A stretch of 64,000 nt of DNA from Stigmatella ashevillena (GTDB lineage Bacteria > Myxococcota > Myxococcia > Myxococcales > Myxococcaceae): positions 8,612,425 through 8,676,424 of the forward strand of contig NZ_JAQNDM010000002.1 of NCBI RefSeq assembly GCF_028368975.1, read 5' to 3'. The translations under genes were made by a program, and so were the position numbers. Positions within the stretch are counted from its first letter, which is position 1, and every line of letters starts with the position of its first letter. Below are positions 11,101 to 17,505 of the stretch, piece by piece. Under the pieces are notes generated by a model, which was not told the origin of the DNA, made no database searches, and saw nothing but the letters and a program-made list of their open reading frames with translations.

Positions 11101-13717
11101 GTTCGAGTGCGGCTCTACCTACGTGGATCCCGGCGCCACGGCCAACGACCTGTGCGCCGATGATCTGACGGCGAACATCGTGGCTACGCGCACGCCGATC
11201 GCGGGCCAGCCGGGCTCCTTCACCGTCAGCTACAGCGTGACAGACCCCTCGGGCAACACGGCGACGTCTACCTCGAGCCGCACGGTGCACGTGGAGGACA
11301 ACGAGGCGCCGGTGCTGGCGCTCAACGGCCCCGCGACGCAGGACCTGGAGTGTGGCACGCCGTACACCGACCCGGGCGCCACGGCCCAGGACGCGTGCGT
11401 GGGAGACCTGACGGCCAGCATCACCCGGTCGGGCACGGTCAACCCGAACGTGCCGAACCTCTACACGGTCATCTACAACGTGTCGGATCCGTCCGGTCAG
11501 AGCGCGCCGTCGGTCACCCGCGAGGTGAACGTCAGCGACTCGCTGGCTCCGGTCATCACCGTCCAGGGTCCTCTCAACGACACCTTCGAGTGTGGCGGCG
11601 AGTACACCGATCCGGGCGCCACGGCCAACGACCTGTGCTACGGCAACCTGACGGGCGCAGTGGTCGCCACGCGCACCACGGTCCCGGGCCAGCCGGGCAA
11701 CTTCACCATCACCTACAGCGTGCAGGATCCGGCCGGCAACACGGCCACCTCGCCTGTCAGCCGCACGGTGAAGGTGGACGACGATACGCCCCCCAGCATC
11801 TCGCTCAATGGTGCGAACTACATCACGGTCGAGTGCTCGGAGCCCTTCGTGGATCCGGGTGCCCTCGCGGTGGACCTGTGCGCGGGCGACCTGCCCGTGA
11901 CGGTGACGGGCAATGTGGACACCACCAAGGCGGGCAACTACGTCCTGAGCTACAGCGCCCAGGACACGGCCGGGAACACCTCGCCGACGGTCACCCGCAC
12001 GGTGCAGGTGAACGACTCTCAGCCTCCCGGGATCACCCTGCTGGGTGACAACCCGATGAGCCTGGAGTGCAAGCGCGACACGTACGTGGAGCCCGGCGCT
12101 ACGGCCTTCGACCTGTGCTCCGGTTCCTCGACTGTCGTCGCGGACTCCTCGACCGTCAACCCGGCGATCCCGGGCTACTACGCGGTCAACTACACCGCCA
12201 CGGACAAGAGCGGTCGGCAGAGCACCGCGATTCGTGACGTGAACGTGGTGGACACCCTGCCTCCCGCCTTCGAGACGCCTGCTCCGATCACGCTGGAGTG
12301 CGCCATCGATCCGCTCAACGATCCGCTCCCCAAGTTGATCGACCTGTGCAAGGGCGATATCTCCGCCAATGTCATTCGCTTCAAGACGTTGTCCGCCGAC
12401 GACCTGAAGAACGATGGCACCTATACAATCGTGTACCAGGGCGACGACTTCCGGAACGGGGGCTCGCCGGTCACCATCGAGCGCGAGGTGGTGGTGCAGG
12501 ACACCACGGGTCCGGAAATTACGCTCACGGGCGTGGCCAACCCGATCATCGAGTGCGGCACTCAGCCCGACCTGGGCGCGGTCGCCAAAGATCTTTGCCA
12601 GCGCGGACCCGATGACGTGACCCTGACGCGGATCCCCGCGACGCTGCCGAATGTGCCAGGTGACTATGTGGTGACGTACAAGGCCACGGACTCGCTCGGC
12701 AACACCTCGACGGGCAATGGCCTGTCGCGCACGGTGACCATCGTCGACACCAAGGAGCCGGAGCTGTCGATTGTGGACCAGGACATCATCTACGAGTGCT
12801 CTGGCCACGCGGCGGGCAACGAGTGGGTGCCCCCGAGCGTCACGGCGACGGACATCTGCGAGGGTGACATGCCGGTGCACAAGTACAACACGGGCGATGA
12901 CGATGGCGACGGCATCCCCGGCGACATCGACGAGGACGACTTCGGCCCTGGCCCGACCACCGAGGTGGAAGGTCTCTACTATGTGCAGTACCTGGCGTGG
13001 GACGAGGCCTACAACATCAAGGGTGCCATCCTCTCCGTGTACGTGAAGGACACCATCAAGCCGAACCTGGCCATCCTCGGCGAGGAGTCGGTGCAGGTGC
13101 AGTGCTTCCGTCCCATGGGTGACGAGGAAGATCCCGAGCCGTACGTCGACGAGGGCGCCATCGGTGAGGACATCTGCTACGGCGACGTGACGCCGTCCGT
13201 GCAGACCTTCGGCAGCGTGAACAAGCAGAGCCCCGGTACGTACACGCTGGAGTACCAGGTGCGTGACGGTGCCTACAACGCCGCGGATCCGCTGTCCCGC
13301 ACGGTGGAAGTCATCGACAGCATCGCGCCGTCGGTGGTGGGCCGTCCGGCCATCATCCAGCAGCCGGACCCGACCTTCATGCGGCCGGTGGACCTGAGCG
13401 AGTGCGCCGAGGCGGTGGATTCGTGCGAGGGCTACCTGGCCATCAATGACCAGGCCTTTATCGAGTCCGTCACCAGCAACGAGCCGGGTAACTACTCGAA
13501 CGACATCGTCATCGTGTCGAACAGCCGGGTCCTGGTCCGTGCCAAGCCGAACACCAACGGCACTGACCGCGTGTACGACGTGCACTTCACCATCGGCGAC
13601 ACCTCGGGCAACACGACGTCGGCTCCGTCTGGCACCTGCCAGGTTCGTGTTCCGGCCAACCCGTTCGCTCCGGTGACGGTCAAGAAGAACGGCTCGGGCG
13701 TCCTGGCGGGCCGTTAG
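5165..13717 (+). CDS. 2850-aa putative lipoprotein with about 28 DUF5011 repeats
   Basis: A short hydrophobic leader ends at a cysteine (LVALATSSC), suggesting a lipoprotein signal with a relaxed lipobox. Residues 50-310 form a domain starting KKVLILGTTVTGG that resembles an alpha/beta flavodoxin or class-I amidotransferase-like fold, but no catalytic triad is recognised. A myxobacterial disulfide repeat (CGDGHVDAEHGEECDQG, about 330) and one HYR-like domain (375-450) follow. About 28 DUF5011 Ig-like repeats then run to about residue 2720, the last four degenerate and one with Asp-rich inserts. Each good repeat has the paired cysteines 'EC...DxC'. The C-terminal domain (2721-2850) matches that of the upstream gene, so the two are tandem paralogs. 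The predicted role is extracellular structure or adhesion. Confidence 0.9.
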   Translation: MKPIGVWEASLVLVALATSSCEKEQSAPLNQPTPATARTIRQEANVTKKVLILGTTVTGGQASREAQAALNRGFPVTIATPAQWKAMTPEDFQTYNGIIIGDAACQGDTSAVQAAIDNSNIWGAAVDGNVVITGSDTTNNGTPQFIENAVSSIVARADRTGMYVSLGCAYQNAAPNTPVPLLKPFGDFTVAGTGCYASGGHIFQMEPSLLSDGLVSNDGALGGTKGCVTRAVFSSYPQNTFAPVALAVDSSGTLPNTSSYFEWLETDDDGNPKVYTGTPYIVTNGAMALSSGCGIGLAGLTCEQGLEGNGNPAVPGTPPEQTCSFSCQQQWCGDGHVDAEHGEECDQGIGNGRSTDSSGSIGTCTKFCKIPVLETDEPPDAICKNLELVAALTCGADGTVNDGSWDPDEDLIGCQQRPIGPYPVGTTTVTLTCTDSKGNTDSCTATITVLDKNTPTLTLVGGNQQLECAPGTYADPGATAADICEGNLSSKVTVSGSVKPGTVGNYELTYNVKDTSGNAATPVKRTVAVSDTQKPTLALKGLANTTAECASPYTDQGATASDVCAGNLDSAIVKTGSVNTAALGTYPIQYNVQDPEGNKAPEISRVVEVKDTLKPTVTVNGPANVKFECGTGEYNDEGATANDACAGILSTDQSAVVDPKQPGTVTITYSATDPSGNTGVSATGRTVTVEDTLPPTLTLAGGAQNLECATPFVDPGASASDVCAGDLTGSIQKTGTIDNRHLSTQTIHYTVQDPSGRSASADRAVTVRDTLAPSVTVQGELSQQIECGSGDYNDPGATANDACEGALAVVPSDEVDPTVPGAVTVTYKATDSSGNVGTSATGRTVTVADTLPPTLTLTPGPQGLECGTPFTDPGATANDQCFGNLTAAIQKTGSINNKQLGAQSLSYTVQDPGGRTAGPVTRTVTVDDTLAPAITVNGPLDQTFECGSAYVDPGATANDLCADDLTGEIVSTRTPVPGQPGAFTITYSVTDPSGNTVTSPTRRTVKSDDNTPPVLALKGPAVQAVECATPYNDLGALASDVCTEDINDRITVTGTVDPNVPKSYTVTYNVTDIAGLSAPSVSRQVNVADTQKPTVTVTGPATVNVECNSGPFNDPGATASDACAGALPTVASPAVNPGQPGAVTVTYSATDPSGNTGVSATGRTVNVQDTLPPALTLLGDAAMGLECASPFSDPGATANDQCAGDLTDDIVKTGTVNNKQLGNHVLGYSVTDPSGRTASASRTVEVDDTLAPVITITGPLEDTFECGAPYTDQGATANDACVGAVPVTATQVGDANQPGSFIISYSATDPSGNSVTSPTTRHVTVDDNAPPTLALRGLATEALECGNPYADPGAIANDACFGDVTNRITVTGAINNKQLGSQTLTYNVTDPAGQSAPAVSRTVNVGDSLAPVITVTGPLAATIECGGSPYVDPGATANDACIGTVPAVPTTVVNPGQEGTVSIKYTAQDTSGNTATSDASRIVTVADTLPPTLALNGPANLPLECASPFNDPGATANDQCAGDVSNRIQTSGSIDNKLLTHPQTITYTVTDPGGRAPAPVNRTVTVSDTLAPTLALNGGSNDTFECGADYVDPGATANDACAGDLSGAVVPTKTSVPGGFTITYTVTDPSGNSAASPVTRTVKSDDNTPPVLALNGPANLPLECGTSFTDPGAIAEDVCDDNLNITVTGTVDPAVPAQYTLTYNVTDSAANAAAPVNRTVTVQDTQGPTLALIGPATAGLECGTPFNDPGATANDLCAGDLSGEVVRTGTLNQGAVGNYTLTYNVADPGGHTAAPVSRTVAVSDTLAPVVTVNGPASLAVECGDDGFQDPGATAEDACAGTLPAVPSTEVDPAVPGVVAITYSATDPSGNTGVGNTGRTVTVEDTLPPTLALLGPGNQPLECGTPYNDPGATADDQCAGDLTGSIQRTGSINNKQLGAQTVSYTVSDPGGRTAGPVSRTVTVDDSLAPTIAVNGPLDQVFECGSTYVDPGATANDLCADDLTANIVATRTPIAGQPGSFTVSYSVTDPSGNTATSTSSRTVHVEDNEAPVLALNGPATQDLECGTPYTDPGATAQDACVGDLTASITRSGTVNPNVPNLYTVIYNVSDPSGQSAPSVTREVNVSDSLAPVITVQGPLNDTFECGGEYTDPGATANDLCYGNLTGAVVATRTTVPGQPGNFTITYSVQDPAGNTATSPVSRTVKVDDDTPPSISLNGANYITVECSEPFVDPGALAVDLCAGDLPVTVTGNVDTTKAGNYVLSYSAQDTAGNTSPTVTRTVQVNDSQPPGITLLGDNPMSLECKRDTYVEPGATAFDLCSGSSTVVADSSTVNPAIPGYYAVNYTATDKSGRQSTAIRDVNVVDTLPPAFETPAPITLECAIDPLNDPLPKLIDLCKGDISANVIRFKTLSADDLKNDGTYTIVYQGDDFRNGGSPVTIEREVVVQDTTGPEITLTGVANPIIECGTQPDLGAVAKDLCQRGPDDVTLTRIPATLPNVPGDYVVTYKATDSLGNTSTGNGLSRTVTIVDTKEPELSIVDQDIIYECSGHAAGNEWVPPSVTATDICEGDMPVHKYNTGDDDGDGIPGDIDEDDFGPGPTTEVEGLYYVQYLAWDEAYNIKGAILSVYVKDTIKPNLAILGEESVQVQCFRPMGDEEDPEPYVDEGAIGEDICYGDVTPSVQTFGSVNKQSPGTYTLEYQVRDGAYNAADPLSRTVEVIDSIAPSVVGRPAIIQQPDPTFMRPVDLSECAEAVDSCEGYLAINDQAFIESVTSNEPGNYSNDIVIVSNSRVLVRAKPNTNGTDRVYDVHFTIGDTSGNTTSAPSGTCQVRVPANPFAPVTVKKNGSGVLAGR
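6512..13330 (+). repeat. Tandem coding repeats (DUF5011 units)
   Basis: Roughly 28 in-frame units of about 240-255 bases each encode one Ig-like domain with the core '(L/F)ECGxxYxDPGATANDxC'. At DNA level the units are similar but not identical. Alternation of two unit types is visible ('NNKQLG...' units followed by 'PGQPG..FTITYSVTDPSGN' units), indicating duplication of multi-unit blocks. Confidence 0.85.
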
Positions 13718-13747
13718 GCCCCCACGGAGTCCTCGCTTCGAAGTTCA

Positions 13748-13789
13748 GACGGCCGGTGCCCTCCTTCTGGGGCACCGGCCGTCTCTTTT
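13748..13789 (+). terminator. Rho-independent terminator
   Basis: A perfect 13-bp inverted repeat (13748-13760 with 13771-13783) encloses a 10-base loop and is followed by TCTTTT. It lies 31 bases after the stop of the giant lipoprotein gene. It also argues against a MazF-like start at 13756, which would fall inside the hairpin. Confidence 0.88.
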
Positions 13790-13809
13790 ATGAGGCATGC
13801 GAGCGCACC

Positions 13810-14205
13810 ATGGAGACGAACACAGGAGAACCCGCAGGCTCACGTCCTGTGAGGATCAACCGCGGGGACGTGTTCTGGGTCGGGCCAGATGACTCGCGAG
13901 GGCCTGTTCCGGGCTATTCTCATCCCCACGTGGTGGTTCAGGATGACGTCTTCAACCACTCGCGCATCACGACCGTGGTGGTGTGCGCATTGACGTCGAA
14001 CTTGCACCGGGCGAACGAGCCGGGGAACGTCTTGCTCGAGGTGGGCGAGGGGAACCTTCCCAAGCAGAGCGTGGTGGTCGTGTCGCAGGTCTCTTCGGTC
14101 GACAAGGCCCGTCTGGGGGAGCGTATCGGCTCGCTGTCCGGTACGCGAGTCGATCAGATTCTGGCGGGCCTGCGATTCCAACAGGTGTCGTTCTTCGAGC
14201 GGTAG
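13810..14205 (+). CDS. MazF/PemK-type mRNA interferase-like protein, no adjacent antitoxin
   Basis: The 131-aa protein fits the PemK/MazF fold. Near the N terminus RINRGDVFWVGPDD matches the first beta strand; 'PHVVVQDDVFNHSRITTVVV' matches the core strands with the Asn-x-Ser region; VDQILAGLRF matches the C-terminal helix. Family members cleave RNA and are normally neutralised by a small antitoxin encoded just upstream. Here the upstream neighbour is the giant lipoprotein gene and its terminator, which leaves 20 bases before the start codon. The downstream gene is convergent. This is therefore a solitary copy, like the known solitary MazF of Myxococcus xanthus. The ATG at 13810 was chosen because it follows the terminator and precedes the conserved domain closely. 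Confidence 0.88.
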   Translation: METNTGEPAGSRPVRINRGDVFWVGPDDSRGPVPGYSHPHVVVQDDVFNHSRITTVVVCALTSNLHRANEPGNVLLEVGEGNLPKQSVVVVSQVSSVDKARLGERIGSLSGTRVDQILAGLRFQQVSFFER

Positions 14206-14239
14206 CGAACGGCTCCTTCTCGACGGCCGCGGAGCCCCC

Positions 14240-15478
14240 TCAGCCGCGGACGCGTCCGCTCGAGACTGGGGTCGGGAAAGTGGGCTCGCCCGCACCGGTG
14301 ACGGGGACCACCGGGGCGGGTTGGCGCAACGCAGCGCGCTCCTCCGTGTTCACCGCTTCGAGCGCCTCGGTGACGGCGGTGAGTTCATTCCGGATGCGCT
14401 CCAGGCCCCGTTCGAGTTCAGGCTCCGTGCCGGAGCCGCCCGCATGATGCACTTGAACCAATTGGGCAATAACGCCCTCGATGCTCCAGCACAGCCGGGT
14501 CAGCTCCGCATCGAGGCGGTCCGCGCTTCGGGCCAGGAGTTTGCGCTGACTGTGCTGCTCGTCGATGGCCGCCGTGGCCCGTCTCAGCGACTCGCGGACC
14601 TGCGCGTCCTCGGCGGAGGCAATCCGCTGTTCGAGCGCGGCGCGCTCCGTCTCCAGCCTCGCCATCAGCTCCGGTGACACCTCGTGGCGCAGCCTCCGCT
14701 CGCGCGAGAGCAGATCCCTGCACGTCGAGCGCAGGGTGGCCACGGAGGTCTCGGTCGCGCTGAGAAAGCCGCGCAGGGTGGGCGAACCCTTCTGGAGTTC
14801 CGCCTGGAGCCGGTCGCACAGCGCCTCGATCTGCCGCTCGCGCTCGTCCGCGGCGGTGTCCGCTTCGCTCCGCGGCTCCGTCCTCGGTGCCTGTACGACA
14901 GGAGGCTTCACCGTGCTTGAGGTGTGAAGGTCACCTCCGGCACCCAGGTGCCCGCCAGCGCTCAGCACGGCGTTGCGATGAACGGTGGCTCCCGCCCCGA
15001 CGCTCGCGTCCCGCTGCACCGTCGCGCCGCTCTCCACCGTGGCTCCCCAGCCAATGACCGCACCGCTCTCCACCGTGGCGTTGCTCTCGAGGGTGGCGCC
15101 CATGCGGACCACGGCCCCGGATTTCACCACTGCGCCCTCCTTCACGGTGGCGCCCATCTCCACGACGGCGCCTGGCTCGATCCTCGCGGAGGCATGCACG
15201 TCCGCTCCCATGCCGATGCGCGCGGGCTTCCTGGGGGCCTGCTCCAGCGTCGCTACCTTGGAGATGGCCGTGCGCACCAGGAAGACCACTCCGGAGGCCA
15301 GGCCCAGCGCGCCCGCTGGAATGAACAGCCAGGGGGTCGTCAGCGCGCCCGCGGCCACGAAGGTGGCACTTCCTAGAAACAGTCCCCCACTCACCGTCTC
15401 GAGGACGATCTGCGTCTTGCGGCTCTTGCGCTCGGCCACAGTCAGGTGCCGTGGCAAGCCTTCATCCGGTTCGCTCAC
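14240..15478 (-). CDS. Membrane-anchored hexapeptide-repeat / coiled-coil protein
   Basis: The 412-aa protein has a charged N terminus and two hydrophobic segments (about residues 30-46 and 49-69). A run of left-handed beta-helix hexapeptides (about 90-185) follows, in which 'GAVVEMGATVKEGAVVKSG'-type units recur. A basic, Pro-rich linker leads to a long charged alpha-helical region (about 215-385) with coiled-coil character and a Pro-rich tail. The layout recalls cytoskeletal bactofilins or polymer-forming scaffolds, but no family can be named. A GTG start at 15478 was chosen: upstream codons overlap the neighbouring gene and are Cys/Ser/Pro-rich with no protein-like pattern. It is convergent with the MazF-like gene. 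Confidence 0.75.
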   Translation of the reverse strand: MSEPDEGLPRHLTVAERKSRKTQIVLETVSGGLFLGSATFVAAGALTTPWLFIPAGALGLASGVVFLVRTAISKVATLEQAPRKPARIGMGADVHASARIEPGAVVEMGATVKEGAVVKSGAVVRMGATLESNATVESGAVIGWGATVESGATVQRDASVGAGATVHRNAVLSAGGHLGAGGDLHTSSTVKPPVVQAPRTEPRSEADTAADERERQIEALCDRLQAELQKGSPTLRGFLSATETSVATLRSTCRDLLSRERRLRHEVSPELMARLETERAALEQRIASAEDAQVRESLRRATAAIDEQHSQRKLLARSADRLDAELTRLCWSIEGVIAQLVQVHHAGGSGTEPELERGLERIRNELTAVTEALEAVNTEERAALRQPAPVVPVTGAGEPTFPTPVSSGRVRG

Positions 15479-15536
15479 GTGCCGTGTTGTATCCCATTCG
15501 CTCCGTTCGAGCGCCTGGGTTGAGTGGAAAGCAGGC

Positions 15537-17270
15537 CTACTTGGGAGCGCGGAAGACGCCTTTGTCAGGGGTGTACCCGTAGACGGAGTGCGCATCGAGG
15601 GCCAGGGAGCGCACGCCGTTGAGGCCATCGGCCAGCACGAGTGGAGTGCCCCCGGCTTTGGGCATGCGCATGACCGAGCCTTCTGTGAGGGGCAGGTCGC
15701 CCCCCCGTCCATCATGCGACCAGTAGAGGAACTGCCCGTCCACGGTGAGCGTGTTGGCCATGCCGCTCACCTGGGCCAGCACCTCGGGAGTTCCGCCTGT
15801 CTTGGGGATGCGCGCCAGCGTGGAAGTGGTGAAGCAGCTGAAGGGGCGGTAGTACGGGCAGAAGCTGGGACAGGCCGCGCACTCGGGCGGGCCGTAGGCG
15901 ACGTAGACGAACTGCTCATCCGTCGCCAGCCCGCTCACCCGCGTCAGCCCCGTGGCCACGGGCGTCAGTGCACCGCCCTCCAGGGGAGAGTGGAACACCG
16001 AGCCCTGCTGGGTCGTCACGTAGAGCCCCGAGTCGTCCACGCGCAGGGCCATGGCATGGCCTGGAACGGAGACGAGCACGCTGGGCGTCCCCACGAACTT
16101 TTTGGGACGGGTCTTCAGCGTGTTGTTGGTCGTCCAGTAGAGCTGCTCTCCAAAGGAGACGATGTTCGTTCCTCCGGCGGTGGGATCGTAGAATGGGCTC
16201 TCCGCACCCTCCAGGGAGATGATCAACAGTCCCGTACCGATCAGGTAGACGCGGCCGCCATTCACGGCCATCGAGTCTCCCCGCCCCACATTCAACCTCA
16301 CGGCCTCTCCGCCCGCCTTCGGCATCCGGTAGAGCCCACCGGTCCGTCCTTCCCCCGTCCAGTAAACGAAGTCCGTGTCCAGGGCGAGTGCTTTGGGCGT
16401 CTCCATCGCGGGCCCCGCCAGCCAGGTCGTGGCGCAAATTCCCTGTGTGCATGCGGCTCCCAGACAGGTGTGTCCGCACTCTCCGCAATGCCGCGGGTCT
16501 GAGCTCACGTCCACCGGCTCTCCGTCACAGGTACGCGGGTCCGCAACAGCTTGCCGGACCGGCCGTGGGAGGTAGACGAGCCCGGTGAGTTCCGCGGCCT
16601 GTCCCGTGGCGCCCAGTGCGTCTTCCGGCCACGCGCGCAGCTTGAAGCGCTGCCCCGTCGGCAGCCCGGACAGCGTGATGCGCATCTGCCAGTTGTCCCC
16701 GCTCATCCAGGCGCTCTCGTGCGTTGGGGCACCGGTGAAGGCAGCCGACTCGGGGACGACCTCCATGCGCAGCCGCACGGCATCGAAGTCTTCATCCACG
16801 CGCTGGGCCCACAGGGTAGGGGTTCCTCGGACCACCGGGCTTGTCAGGGCCACGAGCATGCCGCCCTCATCCTCCAGCACGATGTTGCCTCCCCGAGGGG
16901 CCTTGTTCGGGCGGATGACGCGCAGGAGGAACTCCTGGCGGTCGGTGTGTCTGCCGTTCGTGGCCACCACTGTCACGTGGCTGTCTCCCCACTCCTTCGG
17001 TCCGGGAGCCACCGTGAGCGTCTCGCCCTCCAGCGTGGCATACGTCGGCAGCCCCTCGGCGCTCAGCTCCACGGGCCGTGGGTCCTTGTCCTTGCGCAGC
17101 ACCAGGATCTTGATCAGCAACTGCTCTCCCGAGTCCACGGTCACATCATCGATTGCCGCGAGCGCGAAGCTTCCCTGGGAGTGCTCTGGCTCAGTGGGGC
17201 TCGTCTCGCAGGCAAGGCAGGCAAAGCACGCGAGGAGCACGCACCACGATCCACTGGGTTTCCAGGTCAT
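15537..17270 (-). CDS. Putative lipoprotein with Cys-rich motif and C-terminal beta-propeller (paralog A)
   Basis: The 577-aa product starts MTWKPSGSWCVLL, with a short hydrophobic leader ending in cysteines, consistent with a secreted lipoprotein. Residues 30-130 resemble a cadherin/Ig-like domain. A second beta domain reaches about 260. A compact cysteine motif HCGECGHTCLGAACTQGIC (about residue 285) follows. The rest is a propeller of LDL-receptor class-B/DUF5050-like strands such as 'FVYWTGEGRTGGLYRMPKAG'. It ends VYGYTPDKGVFRAPK. The neighbouring divergent gene is a clear paralog across the whole length. Function is unknown; surface exposure is inferred. The ATG at 17270 is the only start that gives a signal peptide. 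Confidence 0.85.
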   Translation of the reverse strand: MTWKPSGSWCVLLACFACLACETSPTEPEHSQGSFALAAIDDVTVDSGEQLLIKILVLRKDKDPRPVELSAEGLPTYATLEGETLTVAPGPKEWGDSHVTVVATNGRHTDRQEFLLRVIRPNKAPRGGNIVLEDEGGMLVALTSPVVRGTPTLWAQRVDEDFDAVRLRMEVVPESAAFTGAPTHESAWMSGDNWQMRITLSGLPTGQRFKLRAWPEDALGATGQAAELTGLVYLPRPVRQAVADPRTCDGEPVDVSSDPRHCGECGHTCLGAACTQGICATTWLAGPAMETPKALALDTDFVYWTGEGRTGGLYRMPKAGGEAVRLNVGRGDSMAVNGGRVYLIGTGLLIISLEGAESPFYDPTAGGTNIVSFGEQLYWTTNNTLKTRPKKFVGTPSVLVSVPGHAMALRVDDSGLYVTTQQGSVFHSPLEGGALTPVATGLTRVSGLATDEQFVYVAYGPPECAACPSFCPYYRPFSCFTTSTLARIPKTGGTPEVLAQVSGMANTLTVDGQFLYWSHDGRGGDLPLTEGSVMRMPKAGGTPLVLADGLNGVRSLALDAHSVYGYTPDKGVFRAPK

Positions 17271-17505
17271 GGGCTGGGCCAGAGCATTCCCGGTGCCACG
17301 CCGGGCCACTGCCTCAGGCCCGTCGGCCGCAAGCGCTGCCCTCCTGGGCAGATCTCCTCCGCGCCGCGCCAGCTCCCCGCTGCCCGATGGATTTTTCGCG
17401 CAACCTGACACCTGTGTCGTGGTCGCACACGCGCGGCATGGCCGAGCCCGTAGGCGCCGTGCGGCACACAGGATGCAATCGTGAGCCGCCCTACCTGGAG
17501 ATTCC
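17271..17505. promoter_or_regulatory. Divergent intergenic region between paralogous lipoprotein genes
   Basis: The 235 bases separate two outward-facing paralogs and must contain both promoters. The sequence is GC-rich and no convincing sigma-factor elements were recognised. The arms on either side are homologous, so the region is the centre of a large imperfect inverted repeat. Confidence 0.45.

Noticed and set aside
5123-13585. A 2820-codon open frame antisense to the 28-repeat lipoprotein gene
   Set aside because: Its translation is Arg/His/Val-rich and mirrors the sense repeat period. It has no signal, domain or ribosome-binding site. High GC and a repeated sense unit without antisense stops explain it.
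13756-13809. Earlier start for the MazF-like gene
   Set aside because: It falls within the perfect terminator hairpin and adds residues unlike the family.
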